Source: Psychroserpens sp.
GTDB lineage: Bacteria > Bacteroidota > Bacteroidia > Flavobacteriales > Flavobacteriaceae
Length of the DNA stretch: 64,000 nt
NCBI GenBank assembly: GCA_017643165.1
Contig: JAEPNY010000003.1
Span: forward strand, 102,007-166,006
Reading direction: 5' to 3'
This document shows, piece after piece, positions 8,830 to 17,442 of the stretch. The position numbers and the translations under genes are program-made. The notes beneath the pieces are model-generated. The model worked only from the letters and a program-made list of their open reading frames with translations, did no database searches and was not told the DNA's origin. Within the stretch, counting starts at the first letter, position 1, and each line of letters starts with the position of its first letter.

Positions 8830-9051
8830 TTAATATTCATCCTCATTCCAGAGGTAATCTTCATCAGTTGGATAGTCTGACCAGATTTCTTCGATGGAAT
8901 CGTACGAATCGCCTTCGTCTTCTATCGCTTGTAGATTTTCAACAACTTCTAAAGGAGCTCCTGTTCTAATAGCGTAGTCGATTAATTCATCTTTTGTTGC
9001 TGGCCAAGGTGCATCACTTAAATAGGATGCTAGTTCTAATGTCCAATACAT
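8830..9051 (-). CDS. DUF2795 family small acidic protein
   Basis: A 73-residue, very acidic protein. The first 50 residues (MYWTLELASYLSDAPWPATK onward, then LIDYAIRTGAPLEVVENL) match the DUF2795 pattern known as a stand-alone protein throughout Flavobacteriia. The tail is rich in Asp/Glu and aromatic residues. The gene has its own near-ideal promoter and terminator, so it is a single-gene transcript. The function of the family is not established; its start fits an ATG 23 bases after the -7 box. Confidence 0.85.
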   Translation of the reverse strand: MYWTLELASYLSDAPWPATKDELIDYAIRTGAPLEVVENLQAIEDEGDSYDSIEEIWSDYPTDEDYLWNEDEY

Positions 9052-9073
9052 TTCTTACAGGTTTATTTTTTTG

Positions 9074-9103
9074 CAAAAATAAAATTATAGTTCATAAAGT
9101 CAA
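9074..9103 (-). promoter_or_regulatory. promoter of the DUF2795 gene
   Basis: On the minus strand TTG (9103-9101), a 19-base spacer and TATTTTTG (9081-9074) match the Bacteroidota promoter consensus in both boxes and spacing. The -7 box ends 22 bases before the ATG at 9051. Confidence 0.7.
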
Positions 9104-9199
9104 GAAAAAAGTGAATTAATTAAAAATTAATTTAAAGAACGTTTTGTTTTTATTGATTTTTAAGCCAAGTGAACTACATTTAATTCTGCAAAGTTTTAT

Positions 9200-9775
9200 T
9201 TAAGATTCCTTTTCAGGAATCCATTTTACTTCGTCGGCTCGTAAGTCATGGGACAACTTTCGTGCCAATACAAATAGGTAGTCAGAAAGTCGGTTTAAGT
9301 ACTTTAAACTCTCTGGTTGAAATGGTTCTAAATCATTTAGCGCACTCGCTAATCGTTCAGCACGTCTACAAACACAGCGTGCGATGTGACAGAATGACAC
9401 CGTTTGATGACCTCCTGGTAATACGAAGTGTGTCATAGGAGGTAACGCTTCATTCATTGCGTCCATTTCGTTTTCCAAAACTGAAATATCAGCTTCAGAA
9501 ATCTTTGGAATGTTTAAGCGTTCCTTTCCACTTTTTAGAATTGCCTTCTCTGGATCGGTTGCTAAGATTGCACCAACAGTAAACAAACGATCTTGAATCG
9601 TCATTATGATCTGTTTATACTGTTCATTGATGTCTTGGTCTCTTATTAGTCCAAGATGCGAATTAAGCTCATCAACCGTGCCGTAGCTGTCAATACGTAT
9701 ATGGTGTTTAGGAACCCTTGTGCCTCCAAAGAGTGCTGTTGTTCCTTTATCTCCTGTTTTGGTATATATTTTCAT
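9200..9775 (-). CDS. PduO-type ATP:cob(I)alamin adenosyltransferase
   Basis: A 191-residue cytosolic enzyme that transfers the adenosyl group of ATP to cob(I)alamin, giving coenzyme B12. Seen: the N-terminal ATP-binding stretch with TKTGDKGTT and FGGTRVPK, then SYGTVDELNSHLGL, and the C-terminal RCVCRRAERL and YLNRLSDYLFVLAR segments of the PduO type. The length is normal for the family. No B12-dependent enzyme is nearby, so the user of the cofactor is elsewhere in the genome. The ATG at 9775 lies 22 bases after a TAAATTTG promoter element. Confidence 0.93.
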   Translation of the reverse strand: MKIYTKTGDKGTTALFGGTRVPKHHIRIDSYGTVDELNSHLGLIRDQDINEQYKQIIMTIQDRLFTVGAILATDPEKAILKSGKERLNIPKISEADISVLENEMDAMNEALPPMTHFVLPGGHQTVSFCHIARCVCRRAERLASALNDLEPFQPESLKYLNRLSDYLFVLARKLSHDLRADEVKWIPEKES

Positions 9776-9797
9776 AGCAGAAATACGATTTGATGTG

Positions 9798-9805
9798 CAA
9801 ATTTA
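9798..9805 (-). promoter_or_regulatory. predicted -7 promoter element of the adenosyltransferase gene
   Basis: TAAATTTG on the minus strand fits TAnnTTTG exactly and ends 22 bases before the start codon. A -33 box at proper spacing is not clear. Confidence 0.45.
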
Positions 9806-9848
9806 CGAGTTTTTGAATCGATAAAGGTGTAGGTCGCAATTGAATCAA

Positions 9849-10046
9849 TTAATTTCTGACCTTAACGCGAATTCCCTTACTTAAGGTGCTAACACCAAAT
9901 ACGAACATTAGCACAGGTAATAATAGATAATATAAATAAGCCGTGTTTTTATTTTCAATAACAAAAAGCGCCATTTCGTTTAATACTATTGATGCTATAA
10001 AACAGAGTAAGATTCCAGAGATAATAAAGCCTAATTTTTTAGTCAT
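9849..10046 (-). CDS. small two-helix membrane protein, function unknown
   Basis: A 65-residue protein with two hydrophobic segments (about 7-30 and 36-56) joined by a short acidic and polar turn, and a basic C-terminus (KGIRVKVRN). I do not recognise a family. It starts 20 bases after the ABC ATPase stop and in the same direction, so it is likely the second gene of a two-gene transcript. It could be a small partner of that transporter or an unrelated inner-membrane protein. Confidence 0.6.
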   Translation of the reverse strand: MTKKLGFIISGILLCFIASIVLNEMALFVIENKNTAYLYYLLLPVLMFVFGVSTLSKGIRVKVRN

Positions 10047-10066
10047 GGTATTAGGTGTTATTTGAA

Positions 10067-10750
10067 TTAGTTTCGAGTGTCACTTTCAATCATACCATCT
10101 CTTAATCGTATTATACGCTTGGCGTGAGCCGCAATATCTTCTTCATGCGTCACCATGATAACAGTATTTCCTGCCTGATGAATTTCATCGAAAAGGGTCA
10201 TGATTTCATGACCTGTTTTTGAATCTAAATTACCAGTAGGCTCATCGGCCAGTATGATAGAAGGTTTATTTACAAGGGCACGTCCAACGGCAACACGTTG
10301 ACGTTGTCCACCAGATAATTGATTAGGTTTATGATCCATTCTATCGGCTAATCCAACATCAGTAAGAACTTCTTCAGCACGCTTGTGTCGCGCAGTTTTT
10401 GATTGACCTGCATAGACCATAGGTAGTGCTACATTATCTAAAGCCGTTGTTCTTGGTAACAGATTGAAGGTTTGAAAAACGAATCCGATTTCGGTATTTC
10501 TAATCTCTGCCAATTCATCATCACTCATCTGACTAACGTCTTTACCATTGAGAATATAGGTGCCAGCGGTTGGAGTATCCAAACAACCTAAAATATTCAT
10601 AAGCGTTGATTTTCCAGACCCTGACGGTCCCATTATCGCGACATAATCACCAGTCTCGATATCGAGATCAATTCCTTTAAGTACATGAACAGTCTCCTGA
10701 CCGAGTTTAAAATCGCGTATAATGTCTCTAATTTCAATGACGTTACTCAT
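10067..10750 (-). CDS. ABC transporter ATP-binding protein (LolD/MacB type)
   Basis: A 227-residue ATPase with Walker [10 protein letters not shown] (about 41-49), the [15 protein letters not shown] signature and Walker B with [12 protein letters not shown] followed by the H-loop MVTHE. This is the sequence signature of the MacB/LolD/FtsE group, which works with permeases that act on lipoproteins, antimicrobial compounds or envelope targets. No permease is adjacent, only the 65-residue membrane protein, so the partner must be encoded elsewhere. The ATPase call is firm; the transported substrate is unknown. Confidence 0.9.
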   Translation of the reverse strand: MSNVIEIRDIIRDFKLGQETVHVLKGIDLDIETGDYVAIMGPSGSGKSTLMNILGCLDTPTAGTYILNGKDVSQMSDDELAEIRNTEIGFVFQTFNLLPRTTALDNVALPMVYAGQSKTARHKRAEEVLTDVGLADRMDHKPNQLSGGQRQRVAVGRALVNKPSIILADEPTGNLDSKTGHEIMTLFDEIHQAGNTVIMVTHEEDIAAHAKRIIRLRDGMIESDTRN

Positions 10751-10826
10751 ACTGGGCTTTCTTTAATTTTTGTTGAATCTGCAAGATACAGATTTCACTA
10801 CATATGACGCAATAGACCGTCGCTTG

Positions 10827-11597
10827 TTACACTCTGATCTTGAAATTTTGTTTCACCTGTTCATTTCTAAAAAACACTAAGCCCCAAAAGAAGGTATCCA
10901 CAGTTACAGTAACATCCGGATGAGCCTTTATTTCTTTCCAAGCTGCTTTCATGTCTTTTGACCAATAAATGTCGTCAAAAATAAAGACCGAATCGTTATG
11001 TGCGGTTTTTATTAATATGTCGAAGTAGTTAAGCGTCGCTTCTTTCTCATGGTGTCCATCAAAAAAGATAAGATCAAAGTGTTTGTTAGCTAATTTTGGT
11101 AAAATTTCATTAAAGCTGCTATTTATAATGTCAACATTTAAAATATGAGCCTCTTTTAGCTGGTGTTCAGCAATTTTAGAAATTTGATCGCAACCTTCAA
11201 TGCTTACAATTGAATTATTTGGATTCCCGAGCGCTAAAACCTGCGTTGCCATGCCTAGAGAGGTGCCGAGTTCCAAACTTTGACGAGGTTCAAAATACTT
11301 AGTAATTCTGTAAAGTAATTTAATGCGTTTTAATGTACTTCCTGAAGTTTTTGCAATGGCATTAATTGCTCTTTTATTTGAATTGAAAACACGTGATCCA
11401 GAACCGAAATCGGTTATAGTGATCTCAGTAGAATCTTCAAGTAAATTCTGACGGTATGATTTAATAAATTGATAGTCTTTATAAATGGATTTATCATAAA
11501 AACACTTTGTGACTAAATCATAAACAAAAGGTGAATGAACACCATGTTGATTGGTGGATTTAAAAAGAAACTTTATGTATTCAATAATTTGAAACAT
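10827..11597 (-). CDS. class I SAM-dependent methyltransferase
   Basis: A 256-residue protein with a Rossmann-type methyltransferase core: LELGTSLGMATQVLAL (SAM-binding motif I, about 106-121), an acidic residue ending the next strand (SIEGCD) and HFDLIFFDGHHEKEATLNYF (motif IV region). The layout is like O-methyltransferases of the class I fold. It begins 2 bases after the ABC-F gene stop and is likely co-transcribed with it. No substrate can be deduced. Confidence 0.82.
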   Translation of the reverse strand: MFQIIEYIKFLFKSTNQHGVHSPFVYDLVTKCFYDKSIYKDYQFIKSYRQNLLEDSTEITITDFGSGSRVFNSNKRAINAIAKTSGSTLKRIKLLYRITKYFEPRQSLELGTSLGMATQVLALGNPNNSIVSIEGCDQISKIAEHQLKEAHILNVDIINSSFNEILPKLANKHFDLIFFDGHHEKEATLNYFDILIKTAHNDSVFIFDDIYWSKDMKAAWKEIKAHPDVTVTVDTFFWGLVFFRNEQVKQNFKIRV

Positions 11598-11599
11598 CG

Positions 11600-13468
11600 T
11601 TAAGATTCAAATTTCTCAGAAAGTTCGAACCAGCGCAATTCTTTAGTTTCAATAACTTCTATTAAAGCTTGAAGCTCTAAAGATAGCTCGTTAATTTCTT
11701 CAGCATTCAATGTGGCATCATTGAATTTTGCTTCCAACGCTTTTTTATCTAATTCAAGGGATCGAATCTTACTCTCTAAATTTCGATACTCTTTTTGTTC
11801 ATTAAAGCTTAATTTTTGCGCCTTGTTATCGGCTTCGCCAGAGGTGTTTTTGGTACTGACTTTAGTAGCTTCGGAAGATTTGGGCGGATTTGAAGATTCA
11901 TAAGCTCTATAATCCGTATAATTTCCAGGGAAATCCTTTATAATACCTTGGCCTTGAAATACAAATAAATGATCTACAATTTTATCCATAAAATAACGGT
12001 CATGAGACACAACGAGAAGACATCCAGGAAAGTCGAGTAGGAAATTCTCCAAGATGTTAAGTGTAACAATATCTAGATCGTTAGTTGGTTCATCGAGGAT
12101 CAAGAAATTCGGGTTTTGTATCAAAACTGTACAGAGGTATAGGCGTTTTTGTTCGCCACCACTTAGTTTTTCTACAAAATCATGCTGCTTCTTACCATCA
12201 AATAAAAAGCGTTCTAATAGTTGTTTAGCACTTATTTGACGTCCTTTAGTCAATGGGATATATTCTCCGAATGCCTTTATCACATCAATAACCTTTTGTT
12301 CAGGTTTAATCTGGATACCACCTTGTGTATAATATCCAAATTTCACGGTGTCGCCAACTATGATTTTTCCCGCATCTGGCGTGATACCATTCGTAAGCAT
12401 ATTCAGAAAGGTTGATTTCCCTGTACCATTTTTGCCAATAATACCTATGCGTTCCCCTCTTTTAAATGTGTATTCAAAATTCTTCAGAATGATTTTGTCT
12501 TCAAACGCCTTAGATACATTATGAAACTCAATAATTTTAGAACCGAGGCGTTCCATATTAATTTCAAGTTGAACTGTATGGTCTTTCCGGCGTTGATGCG
12601 CACGTTTTTTTATATCTGAAAAATCATCTATTCGCGATTTGGACTTAGTTGTTCGCGCTTTTGGTTGACGACGCATCCACTCCAATTCTTTTTTGAAAAG
12701 TTGTTTTGCTTTTCCAGTTTCAATTTGCTCTAAGGTTATGCGAGCCTCTTTTTGTTCTAGATAATAGGAGTAATTACCCTTGTAAGTATAAAGTTTTCCG
12801 TGATCTAATTCTATGATTTCATTGCAAACACGTTCTAAGAAATAACGGTCATGCGTCACCATAAATAGGGTTAATTGTGATTTGGCAAAATAGTGTTCTA
12901 GCCATTCAATCATCTCTAAATCAAGATGGTTTGTTGGTTCATCTAAAACTAATAAATCAGGTTCACTAATTAATGCCTGTGCCAAAGCTAATCGCTTAAT
13001 TTGACCGCCAGACATGGTTTTAATCTTTTGATCTAAATCATTTAGTTTTAATTGCGATAGAATTTGTTTAAACTGCAATTCGAACTCCCATGCATTGTGG
13101 ATTTCCATTTGTTCGAAAGCACTTTGATAGGCTTCTGTGTCATCAGGATTTTGAAGTGCTTGCTCGTAATTCTCAATAATTTTTAGCTGAGGTGCTTCAG
13201 AGCTAAAAATCGTATCCTTAATACTAAGATTTGGATCGAAATAAGGTGATTGTGGTAAGAAGGCCATTCGGATGCCTTTTCTCATAACTACCTGACCTGA
13301 ATCAGGTGTGTCATCACCCGATAGGATATTTAAAATGGATGTTTTTCCGCTTCCATTTTTAGCAACAAAGGCAATCTTATCATCCTTATGAATGCTAAAT
13401 GATAGGTCCGAAAACAGCTCTAATTCGCCATAAGATTTCGAGATATGTTCTACAGTCAGATAGTTCAA
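11600..13468 (-). CDS. ABC-F family ATPase (Uup-like)
   Basis: A soluble protein of 622 residues with two ABC domains and no membrane segment. First domain: Walker A with NGSGKTS, signature MSGGQIKRLALAQAL, Walker B LLVLDEPTNHLD. Second domain: NGTGKST, LSGGEQKRLYL, FLILDEPTNDLD. A charged linker lies between them, and a coiled-coil tail (EYRNLESKIRSLELDKKALE) closes it as in Uup. ABC-F proteins act on the ribosome. I chose TTG at 13468 rather than ATG at 13573, because the homologous start (LNYLTVEHISKSYG) follows directly; the longer N-terminus is hydrophobic and would run into the divergent wza start. Confidence 0.88.
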   Translation of the reverse strand: MNYLTVEHISKSYGELELFSDLSFSIHKDDKIAFVAKNGSGKTSILNILSGDDTPDSGQVVMRKGIRMAFLPQSPYFDPNLSIKDTIFSSEAPQLKIIENYEQALQNPDDTEAYQSAFEQMEIHNAWEFELQFKQILSQLKLNDLDQKIKTMSGGQIKRLALAQALISEPDLLVLDEPTNHLDLEMIEWLEHYFAKSQLTLFMVTHDRYFLERVCNEIIELDHGKLYTYKGNYSYYLEQKEARITLEQIETGKAKQLFKKELEWMRRQPKARTTKSKSRIDDFSDIKKRAHQRRKDHTVQLEINMERLGSKIIEFHNVSKAFEDKIILKNFEYTFKRGERIGIIGKNGTGKSTFLNMLTNGITPDAGKIIVGDTVKFGYYTQGGIQIKPEQKVIDVIKAFGEYIPLTKGRQISAKQLLERFLFDGKKQHDFVEKLSGGEQKRLYLCTVLIQNPNFLILDEPTNDLDIVTLNILENFLLDFPGCLLVVSHDRYFMDKIVDHLFVFQGQGIIKDFPGNYTDYRAYESSNPPKSSEATKVSTKNTSGEADNKAQKLSFNEQKEYRNLESKIRSLELDKKALEAKFNDATLNAEEINELSLELQALIEVIETKELRWFELSEKFES

Positions 13469-13521
13469 ATTGAAATTTTTTACAAAGTAAATCAATATCC
13501 TCAAAAAAACGATGAATAGTT

Positions 13522-13550
13522 TTGTTATTAATGGTGATAGGTTATATTTG
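13522..13550 (+). promoter_or_regulatory. promoter of the polysaccharide locus (wza)
   Basis: TTG at 13522-13524, an 18-base spacer and TATATTTG at 13543-13550 give an exact Bacteroidota promoter, ending 22 bases before the wza ATG. It probably drives the first part of the 39-kb polysaccharide locus. It lies in the 104-base gap between wza and the divergent ABC-F gene. Confidence 0.7.
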
Positions 13551-13572
13551 TGAAGCATCAAGCAACTTAACA

Positions 13573-14367
13573 ATGAATAGACAGTTTCTGCTAATTGGAG
13601 TCCTGCTCTGTGCGGTTTTTACATCCTGTATTCCGCAAAAGGATATTGTATATCTTCAGAATAAAAATGAGGCCTTAGATTCGACTCAGATCATGGTAGA
13701 GCAACCAAAGCTTTATCGCGTTCAGATTAACGATATCCTAAATATCAGAATAAAGGTCTTAGATCAGGAAAATGTCACTATTTTTAATCCTGTTGGTGAG
13801 GGAAATTTAAATGCCACTAGTCAGGAGCGTGCTTATTTCGATGGGTTCACTGTTGATATACACGGTAATATTCGCGTGCCTACTTTAGGAAAATTTAATG
13901 TTCTCGGTTTCACTATGGAAGAAATTGAGGATAATATAAAAGAGCGATTACTTGAAGATCAGTTTAAGGAAACAGCCAACATTTTTGTAACGGTGAAGTT
14001 AGCTGGATTACGCTATACAGCTACAGGTGAGGTTGCGAGTCCGCAGACGGTTACCCTTTTTCAAGAGCGTGTTAATATATTTGAAGCTTTGGCAAATGTG
14101 GGAGATATTCCTGTCACAGGTAATAGAAAGGAAGTTCAAATTATTAGGCAATACCCTGACGGTCAAAAAATACATACTTTAGATCTTACCGATAGAGCTG
14201 TAATGAAGTCGCCATATTACTTCATACAACCTAATGATATGATCTATGTGAAACCATTAAAGCAAAAATCATTAGGTACGGGAACAACTGCTGTTCAAAC
14301 ACTTGGGACGGTCGCTACTGTTTTGTCACTGATAACGACTTCCGTACTCATATTTACCAGACTATAA
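13573..14367 (+). CDS. wza: outer-membrane polysaccharide export lipoprotein (OPX, Wza-like)
   Basis: A 264-residue OPX protein that forms or plugs the outer-membrane exit for surface polysaccharide. The N-terminus MNRQFLLIGVLLCAVFTSC is a lipoprotein signal, with Cys19 as the lipidated residue. Then come the Poly_export domain (YRVQINDILNIRIKVLDQEN onward) and a SLBB-type domain (TGEVASPQTVTLFQE). A hydrophobic C-terminal segment (about 240-262) resembles the membrane helix seen in Wza. It is shorter than E. coli Wza, with one SLBB domain, as usual in Bacteroidota. The start was placed at the ATG giving the lipobox. It is followed 3 bases later by wzc. Confidence 0.93.
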   Translation: MNRQFLLIGVLLCAVFTSCIPQKDIVYLQNKNEALDSTQIMVEQPKLYRVQINDILNIRIKVLDQENVTIFNPVGEGNLNATSQERAYFDGFTVDIHGNIRVPTLGKFNVLGFTMEEIEDNIKERLLEDQFKETANIFVTVKLAGLRYTATGEVASPQTVTLFQERVNIFEALANVGDIPVTGNRKEVQIIRQYPDGQKIHTLDLTDRAVMKSPYYFIQPNDMIYVKPLKQKSLGTGTTAVQTLGTVATVLSLITTSVLIFTRL

Positions 14368-14370
14368 CGA

Positions 14371-16851
14371 ATGGATTACAAACCGCAAGATGAATTTGAA
14401 TCAGGAGAATCAGGACGTTTAAGTTTTGATTTTAGAGGATACCTATTCAAAGTTTTGAATATGTGGAAATTTGTTATGCTTTGTATTGGCATAGCTATGA
14501 TTGTAGCTTATTTAATTAATGTTCGAAAACAGAACGTTTACAAATTAGATTCGCTCATATCGATCGAGAATGATCAGAATCCTTTTTTTACTGCGAATAC
14601 TAGTATCTCATTCAATTGGGGAGGCGTCTCTGGAAAAGTTGGTAAGATAATTACAACAATTAAAACACGAAGTCATAATGAACTCGTAGTAGATTCACTA
14701 CAGTATTATATGACGTATTTGGCAGAAGGGAAGTACCGTAAAGAAGATATCTACAAGCGTGTGCCTTTCGATTTTATTTTAGATAAATCTAAGCCACAAG
14801 TTTTAGGATATCCCGTTGGTATCCGATTTAAAGAGAATAATACCTTTGAAGTTTTTACTGAATTTGAAGGATCCCGAAGAACAGCTCAGATTTATGAGGA
14901 TAAGTCCGTAAAACGAATAGAAGTCCCGACTGGAGTATTCACACAATCTTATAATCAGAGCGATATTATTGATTTGCCATTTCTATCTGGTAAGATTAAA
15001 GTCAAACCAAAACTTTTGATAAAACCTGGATCAGAATTTTTTATTCAATTTTCAAATTTTGATGCTATTGTCAATCAATATAAAGGCAAGATTTCAATTG
15101 GAACATTTTCGTCGTCTTCATCTTCAGTCTTAAGATTGCAATTGTCAGGAACCAATAAAGCCAAAATAGTTGACTACTTGAATGCGACTTCTGCTATTTT
15201 GAGTCGCACAGAGCTTGAGCGAAAGAATCTTTACGCTACAAATACGATTAAATTCATCGACAGTACCTTGGCCGCAGTGGATGTAGACCTTAAAGACGTG
15301 ACTGACGAGATGAATCAATTTCGAAAGAAAAATAAGGTGTTTAATGTTTCCGAAGAAATAAAGACTATTTCTGAGCAATTAAGAGAGAATGAACTGAATA
15401 AGCAAAATGAAAAATTAAAGCTCGATTATCTCGATAATTTAGAAAGCTATTTACAGACCAAAACAGATTACACCAATATAGCTGCACCCACGAGTGTTGG
15501 GATCGAGGAAGAAAATATTTTAAGTAGCGTTAGAAAAATAACAGGTCTCGCTATCGAACGACAAAATCTTGAATATACTACAAAAGAAGGCTCGGGATTA
15601 TTTAAGGATTTAGACCGTAGAATAGATTCTGAAAAAAATGTGTTGTTAGAAACAATTGATGCCACGCGTAAAACAATTGGCATTCAGTTATCCGCAATCA
15701 ATCGATTAATTGCAAATTTTGAGGCTCAGTTAAGTGGTCTTCCTGAAGATCAGCAAGAGTATTTGAAGATTCAGAGGAAATTAGATATAAGCCAGGAAGC
15801 TTATGATGTTTACATGGCTAAACGAAGTGAGGCTGCTATCGTAAAGGCCGCTAATATTTCTGACATTACAATTATTGATGAAGCCAAAGATATAGGCGGA
15901 GGATTAATTGGTCCGAATAAATCCTTGAATTACATGATGGGATTAATGATGGGCTTCTTTATTCCTATGTTCTTAATCTTTATCATCTTTTTATTAGATA
16001 ATACTATTCATGGATCAGATGAAGTCGAGTTACTCTCTAAAATTCCTATCCTTGGATTGATTGGAAAATACAACTATAAAAATAATTTAGTTGTCTTTGA
16101 AAAGCCTAAATCTGCCGTTGCCGAATCCTTTAGGGCAATACGTTCTAGTCTACAATTCTTCTACAAGAAGTTAGATACTGACCATGGAAAAACCTTAATG
16201 ATCACATCTTCGGTAAGTGGAGAAGGTAAGACCTTTTGTTCTATTAATATGGCTACGGTTTACGCCTTGTCTGGTAAGAAGACCATTTTGCTGGGATTAG
16301 ACCTTCGAAAGCCGAAAATTTTTAACGATTTTGATATCACTAATGATAAAGGTGTCGTCAATTATCTTATTGGCGAAAGTCGATTTGAGGATGTAATACA
16401 TTCTACACATATTGAAAATTTAGATATTGTACCTTCAGGGCCAATACCACCAAACCCTTCCGAATTATTAATGAGCGATCAGTTAAGAGATTTAATGCCT
16501 AAACTGAGAGCCGAATATGACATGATTATTCTGGATACGCCTCCGTTAGGACTAGTTACGGATGCATTGGAACTTTCGCAATATGCTGATGCGACCATTT
16601 TTATGGTAAGATTAGATTATACTAAAAAAGGAATGCTAGCCTTAGTAAATGCTAAATATAAAGCCGGAGAACTAAAGAATATCAGCTTTGTGTTGAACTT
16701 CTACAAACATAAAACTAATCATAATTATGGCTACGGTTATGGCTATGGCTATGGTTATGGTTACGGTTATGGTGTATATGGAAATGCCTATCATGAACGT
16801 GACAATGATTCTTTATGGAAACGAATGAAACGCTTTTTAAAACGTATTTAA
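14371..16851 (+). CDS. wzc: Wzc-like chain-length determinant and tyrosine autokinase
   Basis: An 826-residue inner-membrane protein. Residues ~30-50 and ~525-545 are membrane helices flanking a periplasmic Wzz/PCP domain with long coiled coils. The C-terminal cytoplasmic part is a BY-kinase: Walker A SVSGEGKTF (about 615-623), Walker A' LLGLDLRKPK (near 642) and Walker B MIILDTPPLG (near 717). The tail carries eight consecutive Tyr-Gly pairs plus two more Tyr, the autophosphorylation cluster. Cycles of phosphorylation in this family control polymer length and export through Wza, encoded just upstream. Kinase motifs are intact, so activity is expected. Confidence 0.95.
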   Translation: MDYKPQDEFESGESGRLSFDFRGYLFKVLNMWKFVMLCIGIAMIVAYLINVRKQNVYKLDSLISIENDQNPFFTANTSISFNWGGVSGKVGKIITTIKTRSHNELVVDSLQYYMTYLAEGKYRKEDIYKRVPFDFILDKSKPQVLGYPVGIRFKENNTFEVFTEFEGSRRTAQIYEDKSVKRIEVPTGVFTQSYNQSDIIDLPFLSGKIKVKPKLLIKPGSEFFIQFSNFDAIVNQYKGKISIGTFSSSSSSVLRLQLSGTNKAKIVDYLNATSAILSRTELERKNLYATNTIKFIDSTLAAVDVDLKDVTDEMNQFRKKNKVFNVSEEIKTISEQLRENELNKQNEKLKLDYLDNLESYLQTKTDYTNIAAPTSVGIEEENILSSVRKITGLAIERQNLEYTTKEGSGLFKDLDRRIDSEKNVLLETIDATRKTIGIQLSAINRLIANFEAQLSGLPEDQQEYLKIQRKLDISQEAYDVYMAKRSEAAIVKAANISDITIIDEAKDIGGGLIGPNKSLNYMMGLMMGFFIPMFLIFIIFLLDNTIHGSDEVELLSKIPILGLIGKYNYKNNLVVFEKPKSAVAESFRAIRSSLQFFYKKLDTDHGKTLMITSSVSGEGKTFCSINMATVYALSGKKTILLGLDLRKPKIFNDFDITNDKGVVNYLIGESRFEDVIHSTHIENLDIVPSGPIPPNPSELLMSDQLRDLMPKLRAEYDMIILDTPPLGLVTDALELSQYADATIFMVRLDYTKKGMLALVNAKYKAGELKNISFVLNFYKHKTNHNYGYGYGYGYGYGYGYGVYGNAYHERDNDSLWKRMKRFLKRI
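16726..16773 (+). repeat. eight tandem hexamers encoding (Tyr-Gly)8 in the Wzc tail
   Basis: Eight copies of a TAY-GGY hexamer (TATGGC, TACGGT, TATGGT variants) code for residues 786-801. Codons vary at third positions, so selection is likely on the Tyr-Gly protein repeat rather than on identical DNA. In-frame copy-number change by slippage would alter the number of phosphorylatable Tyr residues. Confidence 0.9.
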
Positions 16852-16852
16852 A

Positions 16853-17440
16853 GTGATTAGTGAAACGCAATTAACGATTAAACGCCTCTTTGACCTGTGT
16901 TTATCGATAGCGTTGATTCCGATACTTATTTTTCCAATTATAGTATTAGTTGTATTAAGTTCAATCGATACTGGAAATCTTGGACTATATAAACAACCAA
17001 GAGTTGGACAGCACGGCAAACTATTTCAAATCTACAAGATCAGAACATTAAAAGAAGGTAATCACCAATTGGGGCAATTGAATCGTCATGCTACGGCATT
17101 TGGTCGTTTTATTAGATCTAGTAAAATGAATGAATTACCGCAAGTATTTAATGTTTTGTTAGGTGATATGAGTTTTGTGGGTCCTCGTCCGGATTTGGCT
17201 GGATTTGCTGATGTCTTAGAAGGTGATGATCGATTGATCTTAAAAGTAAAGCCAGGAATAACCGGACCAGCAACTATTAAATACAAACAAGAAGAACAGT
17301 TGTTGTCTCAGCAGGTTGACCCAGAAACTTACAATAGAACGATTATTTGGCCTGATAAGGTTGAAATCAATAAAAAGTATGTCAAAAATTGGAGTTTTTC
17401 TTTAGATTTGAACATTCTTTGGAAAACCATATTCGGCTGA
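16853..17440 (+). CDS. small phosphoglycosyl transferase (PglC/WcaJ C-domain type)
   Basis: A 195-residue monotopic-type enzyme with one N-terminal membrane segment and the core of the bacterial sugar transferase family (RVGQHGKLFQIYKIRT, then LGDMSFVGPRPDLAGF). Such enzymes place the first sugar phosphate on undecaprenyl phosphate. The usual catalytic Asp-Glu pair (LDELPQ in the family) reads MNELPQ here, with Asn93 before Glu94; this may reduce or change activity. Start GTG is 1 base after the wzc stop. A second, full-length enzyme of this family closes the locus at 50895. The family is certain; the initiating role is likely. Confidence 0.88.
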   Translation: MISETQLTIKRLFDLCLSIALIPILIFPIIVLVVLSSIDTGNLGLYKQPRVGQHGKLFQIYKIRTLKEGNHQLGQLNRHATAFGRFIRSSKMNELPQVFNVLLGDMSFVGPRPDLAGFADVLEGDDRLILKVKPGITGPATIKYKQEEQLLSQQVDPETYNRTIIWPDKVEINKKYVKNWSFSLDLNILWKTIFG

Positions 17441-17442
17441 TA

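Noticed and set aside
13469-13573. Longer ABC-F protein starting at ATG 13573
   Set aside because: The added 35 residues are hydrophobic, unlike ABC-F starts, and cover the wza promoter; the TTG at 13468 fits the family.
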